Shown in pieces: positions 45,388 through 54,381 of a stretch of 64,000 bases of DNA. The stretch is from Sphingomonas sp. Leaf242 (GTDB lineage Bacteria > Pseudomonadota > Alphaproteobacteria > Sphingomonadales > Sphingomonadaceae), in the NCBI RefSeq assembly GCF_001422045.1, contig NZ_LMLW01000001.1, forward strand, positions 566,972-630,971. The letters are read 5' to 3'. Position 1 is the stretch's first letter. The number at the start of each line of letters is the position of its first letter. A program made the position numbers and the translations under genes. The notes beneath the pieces were generated by a model. It was not told the origin of the DNA and made no database searches. It saw only the letters and a program-made list of their open reading frames with translations.

Positions 45388-45870
45388 TCACCCCTTCGCC
45401 AACGGCGTGCCGCTCGCGTTGCAAACATACGTCGCAAGTTCCTCGCGCAACGGCAGGCCCTTGATCGGGCGCAGCGGACCGTCATGCGCTACGTTGGTCT
45501 CGACCAGCGCACGGTTCGGGCCGACACCGAGGACGTGGAACAGGCGCTTGCCGCAATCCGTCTCGGTCCGCGCATAGGCGACCTTGCCGTCATGCTCCTG
45601 CCGCAGGATCGCGATGATAGTGCCCCCCACGGCTTTGCGCTCCCGCAACAGGAAGTGGCGTGACGTCGGATCGGAGGGGGTAGGGATCAGCCGGCCCTTG
45701 ACCGTCAGCTGCTCGGGCTTGGGTACCGCCACCTCGGTCTCGGCAAGGTTGCGCAACGACACGCCGTTATCCACCATCGCGTCGGTATTGGTAGTCGCGG
45801 GCTGTTCGCCAGAACACGCGGCCAACAGCGTTGCGCCGGCAAGTGCCAGCGCCAAGGTCTTCGAAATCAT
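45388..45870 (-). CDS. Hypothetical lipoprotein
   Basis: A 160-residue protein with a lipoprotein signal (MISKTLALALAGATLLAAC, Cys19 in the lipobox LAAC), so probably anchored to the inner or outer membrane. The mature part is beta-rich with two further Cys (in TETDCGKRLF and ATYVCNASG) that may pair. No domain was recognised. It is a single gene, convergent with serB across an inverted repeat element. Confidence 0.75.
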   Translation of the reverse strand: MISKTLALALAGATLLAACSGEQPATTNTDAMVDNGVSLRNLAETEVAVPKPEQLTVKGRLIPTPSDPTSRHFLLRERKAVGGTIIAILRQEHDGKVAYARTETDCGKRLFHVLGVGPNRALVETNVAHDGPLRPIKGLPLREELATYVCNASGTPLAKG

Positions 45871-46015
45871 TCATCTAGCTCCCGGTCGATGTCGAAACGA
45901 AACGACCGGTCCGGCTATTTGATCCCTGCCGCCTCGCAGCGCACGCCTGCGAATGCGGCGGGTCGGCGCAATCTGGCGGTCGAGCCGCGGCACGCCGCGC
46001 CACGGCCGTGGAGCT

Positions 46016-47092
46016 TCAGGGCGCGACGATCACGCACGGCACACCCGCCGCCGAGCAGGCGCGCGTCGCATCCGCCTTGGAGGGAAAGCCGCCGGCCTGC
46101 AGCCGCGTCACGCTGCCCGCCTTGGCGTAGAAGGGCTGGGCGCCGCGAAGCTTGCCACGCACCTGGTTCCAAAGCGTTTCCGCATTGCCCTGATCGCGGA
46201 ACGCGCCGAGCTGGACCCGCCAGTTTCCGGTCGCGCGAGCCACGGCAGGCTTGGGGGCGGCAGACTTGGTTGCGCTCCGCTTTGCAGCTTCCGATTTGGC
46301 CAACTCCGCCTTCGGCGGCTTTGCGGGCGATGGCGCGGCGGGCTCGCGAACCGGAGCAGGCACACGCGCCGGCAACGAACTGGCAGGCAGGTTCGCGGGC
46401 CGCGGCATGTCGGCGGGACGCGACGCAGGCACGGTGGCGACGCCGACCGTCGATCGCGGCGTCGGCGCCGCTGGCGAGGCTTGCGCCTGCAACGCAAAAT
46501 GCTGTGCCAGCGCGGTGCCCTTTTCGCGGTCCGCCGGCGAGATATACTGGTCCATCTGCGTCAGCGTCTGCGAAGCGGACTGGAGTCCCGATGCCGAGGC
46601 GCGGCTCATCAATGCGTAGGCACGCGGATAATCGCGCGTCACGCCGTCGCCGTTGAACAGCATCGTCCCCAGCACGAGCTGCGTCCTGGGTTCGCCGCGC
46701 GCCGCCGATTTCTCGAGCCACGGCAGCGCGTCGGTCTTCTTACCCGACTGGAACAGCGCCAGACCGTAATTGTCCTCGGCCTGGAGATGCCCCTGCATCG
46801 CCGCCTTGCGAAACCAGCTTTCGGCCAGCGTCAGGTCGAGCGGCACGCCGCGGCCGAGCTTGTACGCCTGCGCGAGATTGAACTGCGCATCGGCGTCGCC
46901 GGCGATCGCGAGCGGACGCCAGATGCCGACCGCGCGTGCGAAATCGCCTTTTGCCCAGGCATCGACCCCGGACTTGACGTCGGCCCCAGCCGGCGCGGCC
47001 GCCGACACGCGATCCGCCGTCAGCATGCCCCCCGTCGCCAGCATGCTGCTCAGCACCACAGCACCCCAGAAACGTCCGTGCCCAGCCTTCAT
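46016..47092 (-). CDS. Sel1-repeat and SPOR-domain protein
   Basis: A 358-residue envelope protein: signal sequence (MKAGHGRFWGAVVLSSMLA...SAAAP), four Sel1/TPR-like repeats (residues about 45-185, e.g. DAQFNLAQAYKLGRGVPLDL, AEDNYGLALFQSGKKTDALP), a Pro/Ala/Lys-rich linker, and a C-terminal SPOR domain (WRVQLGAFRDQGNAETLWNQV). SPOR domains bind glycan strands lacking stem peptides at the division septum, so a septal role is likely. ATG 47092 opens the signal peptide. It is divergent from a parA-like gene and belongs with the second SPOR protein at 48483. Confidence 0.88.
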   Translation of the reverse strand: MKAGHGRFWGAVVLSSMLATGGMLTADRVSAAAPAGADVKSGVDAWAKGDFARAVGIWRPLAIAGDADAQFNLAQAYKLGRGVPLDLTLAESWFRKAAMQGHLQAEDNYGLALFQSGKKTDALPWLEKSAARGEPRTQLVLGTMLFNGDGVTRDYPRAYALMSRASASGLQSASQTLTQMDQYISPADREKGTALAQHFALQAQASPAAPTPRSTVGVATVPASRPADMPRPANLPASSLPARVPAPVREPAAPSPAKPPKAELAKSEAAKRSATKSAAPKPAVARATGNWRVQLGAFRDQGNAETLWNQVRGKLRGAQPFYAKAGSVTRLQAGGFPSKADATRACSAAGVPCVIVAP

Positions 47093-47277
47093 CGGTCTAC
47101 CTCGTGTCAATATCGCACCACCATGCCGCCGTTCGTCCGGCAAGGGAAGGCGGGGCAGGAATTCTGCCCCGATCGCATCCATTTCGACTCCTAAATGCAC
47201 CCATTATGACGTCGCGTTAACCTATTCTTATGCCCGCGCATGGCATTCCCTCGGTCGACAAAAGGGGTTCGGGGAAT

Positions 47278-47982
47278 ATGCGCGTTCTAGCGTTCGCATC
47301 GCAGAAAGGGGGATCGGGGAAGACGACCTTGACCGGCCATCTCGCGGTCCAGGCCGAGCGTGCCGGACACGGTCCCGTCGTCCTGATCGACATCGATCCG
47401 CAAGCGTCGCTGTCCGACTGGTGGAACGAGCGCGTCGCGGACGAGCCCGCGTTCGCGCAGACGACCGTCGCGCGCCTCGCCGCCGATCTCGAGATCCTCC
47501 GCCAGCAAGGCTTCAAGCTGGCGATGATCGATACCCCGCCGGCGATCACGATGGCGATCCAGAGCGTCATCCAGGTCGCCGAACTGATCGTCGTGCCGAC
47601 CCGCCCGAGCCCGCACGATCTGCGTGCGGTCGGCGCGACGGTCGACATGTGCGCCCGCGCCGGCAAGCCGCTGATCTTCGTCGTCAACGCCGCCACGCCT
47701 AAAGCACGTATCACCGCCGACGCGACGCTCGCGCTGTCGCAGCATGGCACGGTCGCTCCGGTCGTCATCCATCAGCGCACCGATTTCGCGGCCTCGATGA
47801 TCGATGGCCGGACGGTCATGGAGGTCGATGCGAAGAGCCGCTCGACCGCCGAGATCGAGGCGCTGTGGACCTATGTCTGCGACCGGCTCGAGAAGAATTT
47901 CAGACGCACCGTCTTCGCCGTGCCGGCCGCCGCGGCAATCCGTCCCGCCGCCGGGGGCTTCGGCCGTCGGATCGTGGGGTGA
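47278..47982 (+). CDS. ParA/MinD-family ATPase
   Basis: A 234-residue ATPase with the deviant Walker A KGGSGKTT (residues 10-17), Walker A' LIDIDPQASLSDWW and Walker B MIDTPPAITMAI. These proteins position chromosomes, plasmids or envelope complexes by gradient formation. No parB is adjacent, so this is an orphan ParA, unlike the chromosomal parAB pair. The next gene starts 4 bases after its stop, and a TPR/SPOR protein follows. ATG 47278 fits the family N-terminus; the frame is open upstream to 47230. Confidence 0.92.
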   Translation: MRVLAFASQKGGSGKTTLTGHLAVQAERAGHGPVVLIDIDPQASLSDWWNERVADEPAFAQTTVARLAADLEILRQQGFKLAMIDTPPAITMAIQSVIQVAELIVVPTRPSPHDLRAVGATVDMCARAGKPLIFVVNAATPKARITADATLALSQHGTVAPVVIHQRTDFAASMIDGRTVMEVDAKSRSTAEIEALWTYVCDRLEKNFRRTVFAVPAAAAIRPAAGGFGRRIVG

Positions 47983-47986
47983 CGCG

Positions 47987-48466
47987 ATGACCCAGCCCAA
48001 ACCGATGGCATCGCTGTCCCCCTCGCTGCTCGCGCGCAAGGGGACCGCGAGGCCGGCCATGCGGCCTCAGGACGTGACCGGCGCAGCACCGGCCGATGTC
48101 GGCGAGGATCTCGGCTGGAACGACCTGGGCGAGGGGCCGGACCGCGACGGGATGCCGTCCGTGTTGATCGAACGCGACGCGCTCACGACCGAACTCGAAC
48201 AGCGCACGGTCGCGGTGACACCGGTATCGCTTGCGGCCGCATCGCGGATCGGCCGCGAGGCGGCGGCAAAGACTAGCGTTACGAAGGCTGCGTTCACGTT
48301 GCGGCTCGATGCCGATCGGCACCTGAAACTCAGGCTGGCGAGTGCTGTCACCAAAACCTCTTCGCAGCAGCTGGTCATCCAGGCGCTCGACGAATTCCTG
48401 CGCCGCCTGCCCGAAGTCGATGCGCTCGTCGCGCAACTGCCGCGGGCAAAGCCCCGCAAACGTTAA
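47987..48466 (+). CDS. ParA-associated protein with a ribbon-helix-helix-like C-terminus
   Basis: A 159-residue protein: a basic, low-complexity N-terminus (PMASLSPSLLARKGTARPAM), a central acidic part (DVGEDLGWNDLGEGPDRDG) and a C-terminal segment FTLRLDADRHLKLRLASAV followed by SSQQLVIQALDEFLRR, which has the strand-helix-helix pattern of ribbon-helix-helix DNA-binding proteins. It starts four bases after parA and so is probably its partner, in the role ParB or a ParA-stimulating protein has elsewhere. The assignment is inferential. Confidence 0.7.
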   Translation: MTQPKPMASLSPSLLARKGTARPAMRPQDVTGAAPADVGEDLGWNDLGEGPDRDGMPSVLIERDALTTELEQRTVAVTPVSLAAASRIGREAAAKTSVTKAAFTLRLDADRHLKLRLASAVTKTSSQQLVIQALDEFLRRLPEVDALVAQLPRAKPRKR

Positions 48467-48482
48467 AACAGGGATTTTCCCG

Positions 48483-49835
48483 ATGAACACGCGTGCACTA
48501 TTTCTTGGCGGCGTCTCCGCTCTGCTGCTCGGCGGAACGATGGTAGGCTGTGCGGCCAATGGCGGCGGCGTGGCATCGGCCGGCGATCGTAGCGCCGTGC
48601 TGGCGGCGAAGGCGGCGGCAAAGGGCGTTGCAAACGGTGCTGCGGGCGACGCGGGCAGGGCGCAGACCGCCTTGGCGAGCCGCAACGGACCGGCTGCGGT
48701 CGGCTATGCCGAACACGCGGTGGCGCTGATGCCGCAATCGGCCGCCTACCGGATGCTGCTGGGGCAGAGCTATCTCCAGGCGGGCCGTTTCACCTCTGCG
48801 GGCCACGCCTTCGCCGACACGCTTCAACTGTCACCGGCCAACGGAAAGGCCGCGCTGAACCTTGCCTTGTCGCAGATCGCGACGGGGGATTGGCAGGCGG
48901 CCCGGCGCACGCTGGACAGCAATGCAGCGATCATCCCGGCAAGCGACCGCGGGCTGGCGATGTCGCTGGCCGGCGACACGGCGGGCGGGATCGCCGTCCT
49001 CACCGAAGTCGCGCGGTCGCCGCAGACAAGTGCTAAGGTTCGCCAGAACCTCGGCTTGAGCCTGGCGCTGGCAGGGCAATGGCAATCGGCGCGCGTCGTC
49101 GCGGCGGCGGACATGGCGCCAGCGGATGTCGATGCGCGGCTCGAGCAATGGGCGACCTTCGCACAGCCCGCCAAGGCCTCGGATCAGGTTGCGAGCCTGC
49201 TCGGCGTGCGTGCGGCGGCGGATGGCGGCCAGCCGGTCGCGCTGGCGCTGAACGTACCTGCGCCAATGCTGCCGGGAGTGCCGGCTGCACCTGAACAGGC
49301 GCTTGCGGCCGTCGATTCCGTGGCGGTGGAGGCTCCGGTCGAGGTCGCTGCCGTACCAACCCCTGCGGCGGTTGCGGGTTTCTCGAAGGTGTCGTTCGGG
49401 CCACGACAGGAATTCGTCCAGGCCCTGCCGGCGATGATGCTCCGTCCGGCGGGCGGTCCGATCAAGCTCGCCGCAATGCCTGCTCGATCGGGACGCGGCA
49501 TGGCGAGCGCGGCCTATCAGGTGAAGGCGCCAGCCGCCGGCCATTGGTACGTTCAGTTGGGCGCGTTCGACAGTGCCGGGGTCGCGCGCGATGCGTGGGG
49601 TCGTGCCGCCAAGCGGTTCGCGGTCCTCGCCGGCTACACGCCGAACGGCATGAATTTCAAAGCGGACGGCGAGGATTTCTACCGCCTGTCGGTCGGTGGC
49701 TTCAGTCGTTCGGCGGCCGATTCGATGTGTCGCCAGTACCGCGCGAAGGGCGGCGCGTGCTTCGTCCGGACGGGGGCGGGTGATGCGGTGGCGCAGTGGC
49801 TGCGGAAACCGGGGATGCAACTGGCCGCGCGGTAG
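48483..49835 (+). CDS. TPR/SPOR-domain lipoprotein
   Basis: A 450-residue protein with a lipoprotein-type signal (ALLLGGTMVGC, Cys23), TPR-like helices from about residue 60 to 200 (AVGYAEHAVALMPQSAAYRM, MLLGQSYLQAGRFTSAGHAF, AALNLALSQIATGDWQAARR), a long Pro/Ala/Val-rich linker, and a C-terminal SPOR domain (HWYVQLGAFDSAGVARDAWG). It is the third gene of the parA cluster, 16 bases after the partner gene. Together with the Sel1/SPOR protein on the other strand it suggests a septum- or pole-directed complex. Confidence 0.85.
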   Translation: MNTRALFLGGVSALLLGGTMVGCAANGGGVASAGDRSAVLAAKAAAKGVANGAAGDAGRAQTALASRNGPAAVGYAEHAVALMPQSAAYRMLLGQSYLQAGRFTSAGHAFADTLQLSPANGKAALNLALSQIATGDWQAARRTLDSNAAIIPASDRGLAMSLAGDTAGGIAVLTEVARSPQTSAKVRQNLGLSLALAGQWQSARVVAAADMAPADVDARLEQWATFAQPAKASDQVASLLGVRAAADGGQPVALALNVPAPMLPGVPAAPEQALAAVDSVAVEAPVEVAAVPTPAAVAGFSKVSFGPRQEFVQALPAMMLRPAGGPIKLAAMPARSGRGMASAAYQVKAPAAGHWYVQLGAFDSAGVARDAWGRAAKRFAVLAGYTPNGMNFKADGEDFYRLSVGGFSRSAADSMCRQYRAKGGACFVRTGAGDAVAQWLRKPGMQLAAR

Positions 49836-49864
49836 AGGGGCAGACTTCCCAGCCGCGGTAATTA

Positions 49865-49968
49865 CTACCCCGGCGAAGGCCGGGGCCCAGTTGGGGAACG
49901 TCGCTAAGTGACGGCGGCGCTCCGTTACGCCGACCTTTCCAACTGGGCCCCGGCGTCCGCCGGGGCGG
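49865..49968 (+). repeat. 104-bp REPIN-like element, copy 2
   Basis: Same 104-bp length and central GGCGCTCCGTTACGCCGACC as the other copies. The right arm has two changes (GGCGTCCGCC in place of GGCCTTCGCC), so the outer stem is slightly weaker. Lies between the TPR/SPOR gene and the pyrC-like gene. Confidence 0.85.
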
Positions 49969-49999
49969 TGCATTAGGGGGGGCGAGCGTCAGGCCCGCG

Positions 50000-51220
50000 T
50001 TACAGAACCTCACGGCCACCTTTCCACAATCGCAACACCCGGCCCTGCACCGGCAGACCATCGAACGGCGTATTCCCCGCCTCGGCCTCGAACGCCTCGC
50101 CGACGATCTGCCAAGGCGCCAGTTGATCGAACAGCATCAGGTCGGCAGGCTTGCCCACCTCCAGCGTCCCCGTGTCGAGCCCCAGCACCCGCGCCGGGTT
50201 GCGCGCCAGCAGCGCGAACAGGCGTTCCAGCGTCAGATGCTCGTCGCGGACCAGCATCAGCGCGAGCGGCAGCAGCGTCTCCGCCCCCGCCATCCCACTG
50301 CTCGAATCGGTGAACGGCAGCCGCTTCTCCTCGGGGCCGCGCGGTTCATGCCCCGAGCACAGCACGTCGATCGTCCCGTCCGCGATCGCCGCGAGCGCCG
50401 CACGCCGGTCACTCTCCGCGCGCAACGGTGGCGAGAGCAGCGCAAACGACCTGAAATCGCTGACCGCGATCTCCGACAGGTGCAGATGCGCAGGCGTGAT
50501 GCCGCAGGTAACCGACACGCCGCGACGCTTCGCCGCGCGGATCAGATCGAACCCGGCGGCGGTCGTCACCTGCCGGATATGGATCCGCGCGCCGGTATCC
50601 TCGGCGAGCATCAGGTCGCGCGCGATCGCCAGCGCTTCGGCCACCGCAGGCGCGGCGGGCAGGCCAAGGCGCGTCGCGGTCTCGCCTTCGGTCGCGACCG
50701 CGCCGGCGGTGAGGCCACCATCCTCGGCATGCGCGATCACCGTCACGTCGAGATCGCGCGCATAGGCCAGCATGCGCCGCATCACGCCACTATCGGCGAT
50801 CCAGTGTTTCCCCGTTCCGACCGCCTTCGCGCCCGCCGAGAGACAGATCGCCATCTCGGCGAGGTCATGGCCTTCGAGTCCGCGTGTTGCGGCGGCGATC
50901 GGATGGATCCAGAGGTCCGGCTTGCCGATCAACGCCGCGCGCTGGACGATGCCGGGGTCGTCGAGCACCGGCGACTGGTCGGGCATCAGGCCGATCCGCA
51001 CGATCCCGCCGGCGCGGAAGGCAGCACGATCGACCTTCGCGACGCCGAGATCGACGATCCCGGGCGCGATCGTCTTGCCGCCGCAATCGACGACCGTCGC
51101 ATCGGTAGGAATATCGACGATCCCGGTCGCGACGATCACGCCGTCGCGGATCAGCAGATTGCCCTTGGTCACGCCGCCGACGGGGCAGGCGAGCGTCGCG
51201 TTGGTGAGCGCGAGGATCAT
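50000..51220 (-). CDS. Dihydroorotase-like protein without metal ligands (PyrC'/PyrX type)
   Basis: A 406-residue amidohydrolase-fold protein related to dihydroorotase, directly after pyrB with an ATGA overlap. Where active enzymes have His-x-His after the first strand, this one reads [11 protein letters not shown] (residues 52-62): both His are missing. The Asp of the catalytic loop is also lost, since the region reads [12 protein letters not shown] (288-299). AHAEDGG (H164) and TPAHLHL (H245) remain. The pattern is that of the inactive PyrC' that supports aspartate carbamoyltransferase assembly in Pseudomonas-type complexes. A true dihydroorotase should be encoded elsewhere. Confidence 0.85.
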   Translation of the reverse strand: MILALTNATLACPVGGVTKGNLLIRDGVIVATGIVDIPTDATVVDCGGKTIAPGIVDLGVAKVDRAAFRAGGIVRIGLMPDQSPVLDDPGIVQRAALIGKPDLWIHPIAAATRGLEGHDLAEMAICLSAGAKAVGTGKHWIADSGVMRRMLAYARDLDVTVIAHAEDGGLTAGAVATEGETATRLGLPAAPAVAEALAIARDLMLAEDTGARIHIRQVTTAAGFDLIRAAKRRGVSVTCGITPAHLHLSEIAVSDFRSFALLSPPLRAESDRRAALAAIADGTIDVLCSGHEPRGPEEKRLPFTDSSSGMAGAETLLPLALMLVRDEHLTLERLFALLARNPARVLGLDTGTLEVGKPADLMLFDQLAPWQIVGEAFEAEAGNTPFDGLPVQGRVLRLWKGGREVL

Positions 51221-52203
51221 GCCCAACCCTCCACGCCGCGTGCTCTTCGGGTCAGCACGTCGAGGCAGGCCATGCGGACAGCGACCCCCATCTCGACCTG
51301 TTCGGTAATCGCCGAGCGTGCGTGATCGGCCACCGCGGAATCGATCTCGACGCCGCGGTTCATCGGGCCGGGATGCATCACCAACGCATCGGGTGCCGCC
51401 TTCGCCAACCGGTCGAGCGTCAGGCCGTAGCGCAATCGATATTCCCGCGTGGAGGGGACGTACGCGCCGTCCATCCGCTCGTTCTGGAGCCGGAGCATCA
51501 TCACCACGTCCGCACCCTCCAGGGCCTTGTCGAAATTGGTGAACGCGGTGACGCCCATCCGCTCGATCATCGGCGGCATCAGCGTCGACGGCGCGCACAC
51601 GCGAACCTCGGCGGCGAGCGCGGTGAGCGCCAGGATGTTCGAGCGCGCGACGCGGCTGTGCAGCAGATCGCCGCAGATCACGACGCGCTGCCCCGCGATC
51701 GAACCCTTCCGCCGCCGGATCGTCAGCGCGTCGAGCAGCGCCTGGGTTGGGTGCTCGTGCCGACCATCGCCCGCGTTCAGTACCGGGCAGTCGACCTTGT
51801 CCGCGATCAGCCGCACCGCGCCTGACGACATATGCCGGATGACGATGACGTCGGCGCGCATCGCGTTGAGCGTCATCGCGGTATCGATCAGCGTCTCGCC
51901 CTTCTTCACGCTCGACTGCGCGGCGTGCATGTTGACGACGTCGGCGCCGAGCCGCTTGCCGGCGATCTCGAACGACAGGAGCGTGCGCGTGCTGTTCTCG
52001 AAGAACGCGTTGATCTGGGTAAGTCCGGCCAGCCGCTTGTCGGGCGTGGCGTGCGTACGGTTCGCGCCGACCCACGTCTCCGCCTCGTCGAGCAGGAACG
52101 CGATCTCGTGTGGCTGGAGCCCGTCGATGCCGGTGAGATGCCGGTGCGGGAAGACGGCGCCGCCTTCGATGAGGGCGGCGGGGCGGTGATCTGAGGTTCG
52201 CAT
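51217..52203 (-). CDS. pyrB: Aspartate carbamoyltransferase catalytic subunit
   Basis: A 328-residue PyrB making carbamoyl-aspartate in pyrimidine synthesis. The carbamoyl-phosphate site has [20 protein letters not shown], plus [16 protein letters not shown] and [18 protein letters not shown]; the aspartate site has RLQNERM and [15 protein letters not shown] 52203 gives the family N-terminus; the open frame to 52281 crosses a repeat element and has no match. It overlaps the dihydroorotase-like gene by ATGA, consistent with their products assembling together. No pyrI regulatory gene is adjacent. Confidence 0.95.
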   Translation of the reverse strand: MRTSDHRPAALIEGGAVFPHRHLTGIDGLQPHEIAFLLDEAETWVGANRTHATPDKRLAGLTQINAFFENSTRTLLSFEIAGKRLGADVVNMHAAQSSVKKGETLIDTAMTLNAMRADVIVIRHMSSGAVRLIADKVDCPVLNAGDGRHEHPTQALLDALTIRRRKGSIAGQRVVICGDLLHSRVARSNILALTALAAEVRVCAPSTLMPPMIERMGVTAFTNFDKALEGADVVMMLRLQNERMDGAYVPSTREYRLRYGLTLDRLAKAAPDALVMHPGPMNRGVEIDSAVADHARSAITEQVEMGVAVRMACLDVLTRRARGVEGWA

Positions 52204-52276
52204 TAAAGCTGCGGGATAGTGGCCGCAGGGGCAGGGGGCAAGCGCGGCGATGACGATACGCCTCGCCAGCCCCTCC

Positions 52277-52359
52277 GTCATCCTGGGCTCGACCCAGGAT
52301 CCAGAGCCTAGCAGTGCGCCGTTTTTGGCTCTGGATCCTGACTTTCGTCAGGATGACGG
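52277..52359 (+). repeat. Inverted repeat element, CCGTCATCC family
   Basis: CCGTCATCCTGGGCTCGACC then AGGATCCAGAGCC; mirrored by GGCTCTGGATCCTGACTTTC and GTCAGGATGACGG. It carries the two end types in the reverse order to 45245-45329. It lies between ruvX and pyrB on their upstream/downstream sides. Confidence 0.75.
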
Positions 52360-52366
52360 GTGAGTA

Positions 52367-52834
52367 TCAGATCTGCGCCGTGACCAACGCGTCGATCGCG
52401 CCTTGGAGGATGTACGCCGCCGCCATCTTGTCGACCAGTTCGGCGCGTTTGGCGCGGCTGGCGTCCTGTTCGATCAGCGTGCGGGTGACGGCGACGGTCG
52501 ACCAGCGCTCGTCCTGGAGCAGGATCGGGAGGCCCATGTCCTTGAGGTTCTGCGCGAACGCGCGCGTCGATTGCGAGCGCGGGCTCTCACTGCCGTCGAG
52601 ATTGATCGGCAGGCCGATGACGAGCCCGACGACCGCCTGCGCCTTGATGATCTCGGCAAGCGCGGCCTTGTCCTTCTGGAACTTGGTGCGGCGGATCAGG
52701 AGCGCGGGGCTCGCGAACGACCAGCCTGCGTCGCAGAGTGCGGTGCCGATCGTCTTGGTGCCGACGTCGAGACCGATCAGGCGGCCGCCGTTCGGGAGCG
52801 CGTCGCGGAATTGCGCGGCAGAGAGCGTGATCAT
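52367..52834 (-). CDS. ruvX: Holliday junction resolvase-like protein (YqgF family)
   Basis: A 155-residue RNase H-fold protein of the YqgF/RuvX family, essential in several bacteria and implicated in rRNA processing or Holliday junction cleavage. Motifs: [16 protein letters not shown] (first acidic residue), [34 protein letters not shown] and [20 protein letters not shown] (last acidic residue). The start ATG 52834 overlaps the stop of the upstream DUF3089 gene by ATGA. Confidence 0.93.
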   Translation of the reverse strand: MITLSAAQFRDALPNGGRLIGLDVGTKTIGTALCDAGWSFASPALLIRRTKFQKDKAALAEIIKAQAVVGLVIGLPINLDGSESPRSQSTRAFAQNLKDMGLPILLQDERWSTVAVTRTLIEQDASRAKRAELVDKMAAAYILQGAIDALVTAQI

Positions 52835-53937
52835 TGGAAAGCCTTCAGGCGGCGGTTGGCGTCGGCACGGATGTTCGCCCAGAACAGGCTGTAGTCGTAG
52901 ACGTGGTAGTTGTTGCCGGGGAGCACGTACGGTCCGAGGTTTGGGCCCTCGCCGATCAGCAGGAAGCCGCGGTCGGCACAGCGTGCGGGCACGCTGCCGA
53001 TCGCGATCGTCGCGGTCTTGAGGTCGACCGATGGGACGAGCGTGCCGAGGTTGGCGATGGCGGGCGCGGCGGTGTACGGCATCCCGGTCAGCGGGTTGGT
53101 GCACACCATCGGCGTGCCTTTGCGCGGCTGACCGTTGAAGCCTGTGGTCTGGTCGTACGCGTCGACGATCAGCGACGGATCGGCGGGCTCGGCGAAACTT
53201 TCCCACGACAGGATGCAGTTGGTCTGATCCGGTGCGCGACATTCGGGGAGGCCCATCTTCGGCAGGTCGGTCGCACGCGAGACGGGCCAGCCCACAACAT
53301 AGGCTGCGACGATCCGTGCCTTCAGCTTCGGGTCGGTGGCGATGCGGTCGCGAAGCAGGCGGGTGAGATGGAGCGCGCCCTGGCTGTGGCCGGCAAGTAT
53401 GATCGGGCGCTTCGGGCCGGCTTCCTTGAGGAAGCGGTCGAACGCGGCGGAGACGTCGCCGTACGCCAACGCGAGTGCACGTTCGCTGTCGGCGGCGCTG
53501 GTCAGGAATGCACCGAACGTCGCCTGGCGATAGCGCGGCGCCCAGATGTCGCCGGCCTCGTTGAACGCGCTTGCCTGGCCGCGCAGGAACAGTTCCGCTC
53601 GGGCATTGGTCTCGGGGTCGTCGATCGGCGCGTTCCAATGGTCGCGGTTGATGTACGACGTCGGGTGGATGAAGAAGATCGCGGCGCCCGTGCCCGGTTT
53701 GCCGGGCGTATAGCCGGGCGGCGTCCACAGCGCGGGGTTGCCCGGCGCATCGGGGCGGGCGAGCCACATGATCTTTCGCGCGTAAATGTTGCGCGGGGCT
53801 TCGCGTTGCGGCTGGAACGTCTCGCTCGGGACCATCACTGCGCGCATCAACTGCGTGCCGAACAGGCGGTAGGCGAGCAATGCGGCGATCGCGAGAACGA
53901 TCATCGCGGCGACGAAATAGAGAAACTTGCGGGCCAA
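52831..53937 (-). CDS. DUF3089 alpha/beta hydrolase, membrane-anchored
   Basis: A 368-residue protein with an N-terminal membrane anchor ([20 protein letters not shown]) and a DUF3089 domain. The segments [39 protein letters not shown] and the nucleophile elbow [15 protein letters not shown] are those of the family, which belongs to the alpha/beta hydrolases. Substrate unknown; probably periplasmic. It is directly upstream of ruvX on the same strand with an ATGA overlap, and divergent from the gatCAB operon. Confidence 0.88.
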   Translation of the reverse strand: MARKFLYFVAAMIVLAIAALLAYRLFGTQLMRAVMVPSETFQPQREAPRNIYARKIMWLARPDAPGNPALWTPPGYTPGKPGTGAAIFFIHPTSYINRDHWNAPIDDPETNARAELFLRGQASAFNEAGDIWAPRYRQATFGAFLTSAADSERALALAYGDVSAAFDRFLKEAGPKRPIILAGHSQGALHLTRLLRDRIATDPKLKARIVAAYVVGWPVSRATDLPKMGLPECRAPDQTNCILSWESFAEPADPSLIVDAYDQTTGFNGQPRKGTPMVCTNPLTGMPYTAAPAIANLGTLVPSVDLKTATIAIGSVPARCADRGFLLIGEGPNLGPYVLPGNNYHVYDYSLFWANIRADANRRLKAFQ

Positions 53938-54078
53938 GCGGGACCTTCCGTGCAGGCGGTCCGGCTCCCGTGCCGTATGCGCGCCGCCGTTGCAATCGCG
54001 CAGCTTCGTGTTCCCCCGCTGCTGTGGGCATCACGAAGGGTGTTGCGCGCCCGCGCCACGCGGTGCTAGCCGCAGCCC

Positions 54079-54381
54079 ATGTCCGTAGATACTGCAACCG
54101 TGAAGCGGATCGCGAGCCTTGCGCGCATCGCGATCACCGACGAGGACGCCGCCCGCATGGCGCCGGAACTCGGAAACATCCTTGGCTGGATCGAGATGCT
54201 CGAAGAGGTCGACACGACCGGTATCGAGCCGATGACCGCCGTCATCCCCAACACGCTGCGGCTGCGCGACGACGTCGTCAATGCCGACCCGCTGACCGGC
54301 GGCGGCATCCGCGAGCAGGTCTTGGCTAATGCCCCGGTGGCAGAGCATGGTTTCTTCGCCGTGCCGAAGGTGATCGAATAA
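54079..54381 (+). CDS. gatC: Asp/Glu-tRNA amidotransferase subunit C
   Basis: A 100-residue GatC, the small subunit that wraps the GatA-GatB interface in the enzyme converting Glu-tRNA(Gln) and Asp-tRNA(Asn) to the amide forms. Typical segments: [40 protein letters not shown] and [25 protein letters not shown]. Its TAA shares its last base with the gatA ATG (TAATG). First gene of gatC-gatA-(small ORF)-gatB. Confidence 0.95.
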   Translation: MSVDTATVKRIASLARIAITDEDAARMAPELGNILGWIEMLEEVDTTGIEPMTAVIPNTLRLRDDVVNADPLTGGGIREQVLANAPVAEHGFFAVPKVIE

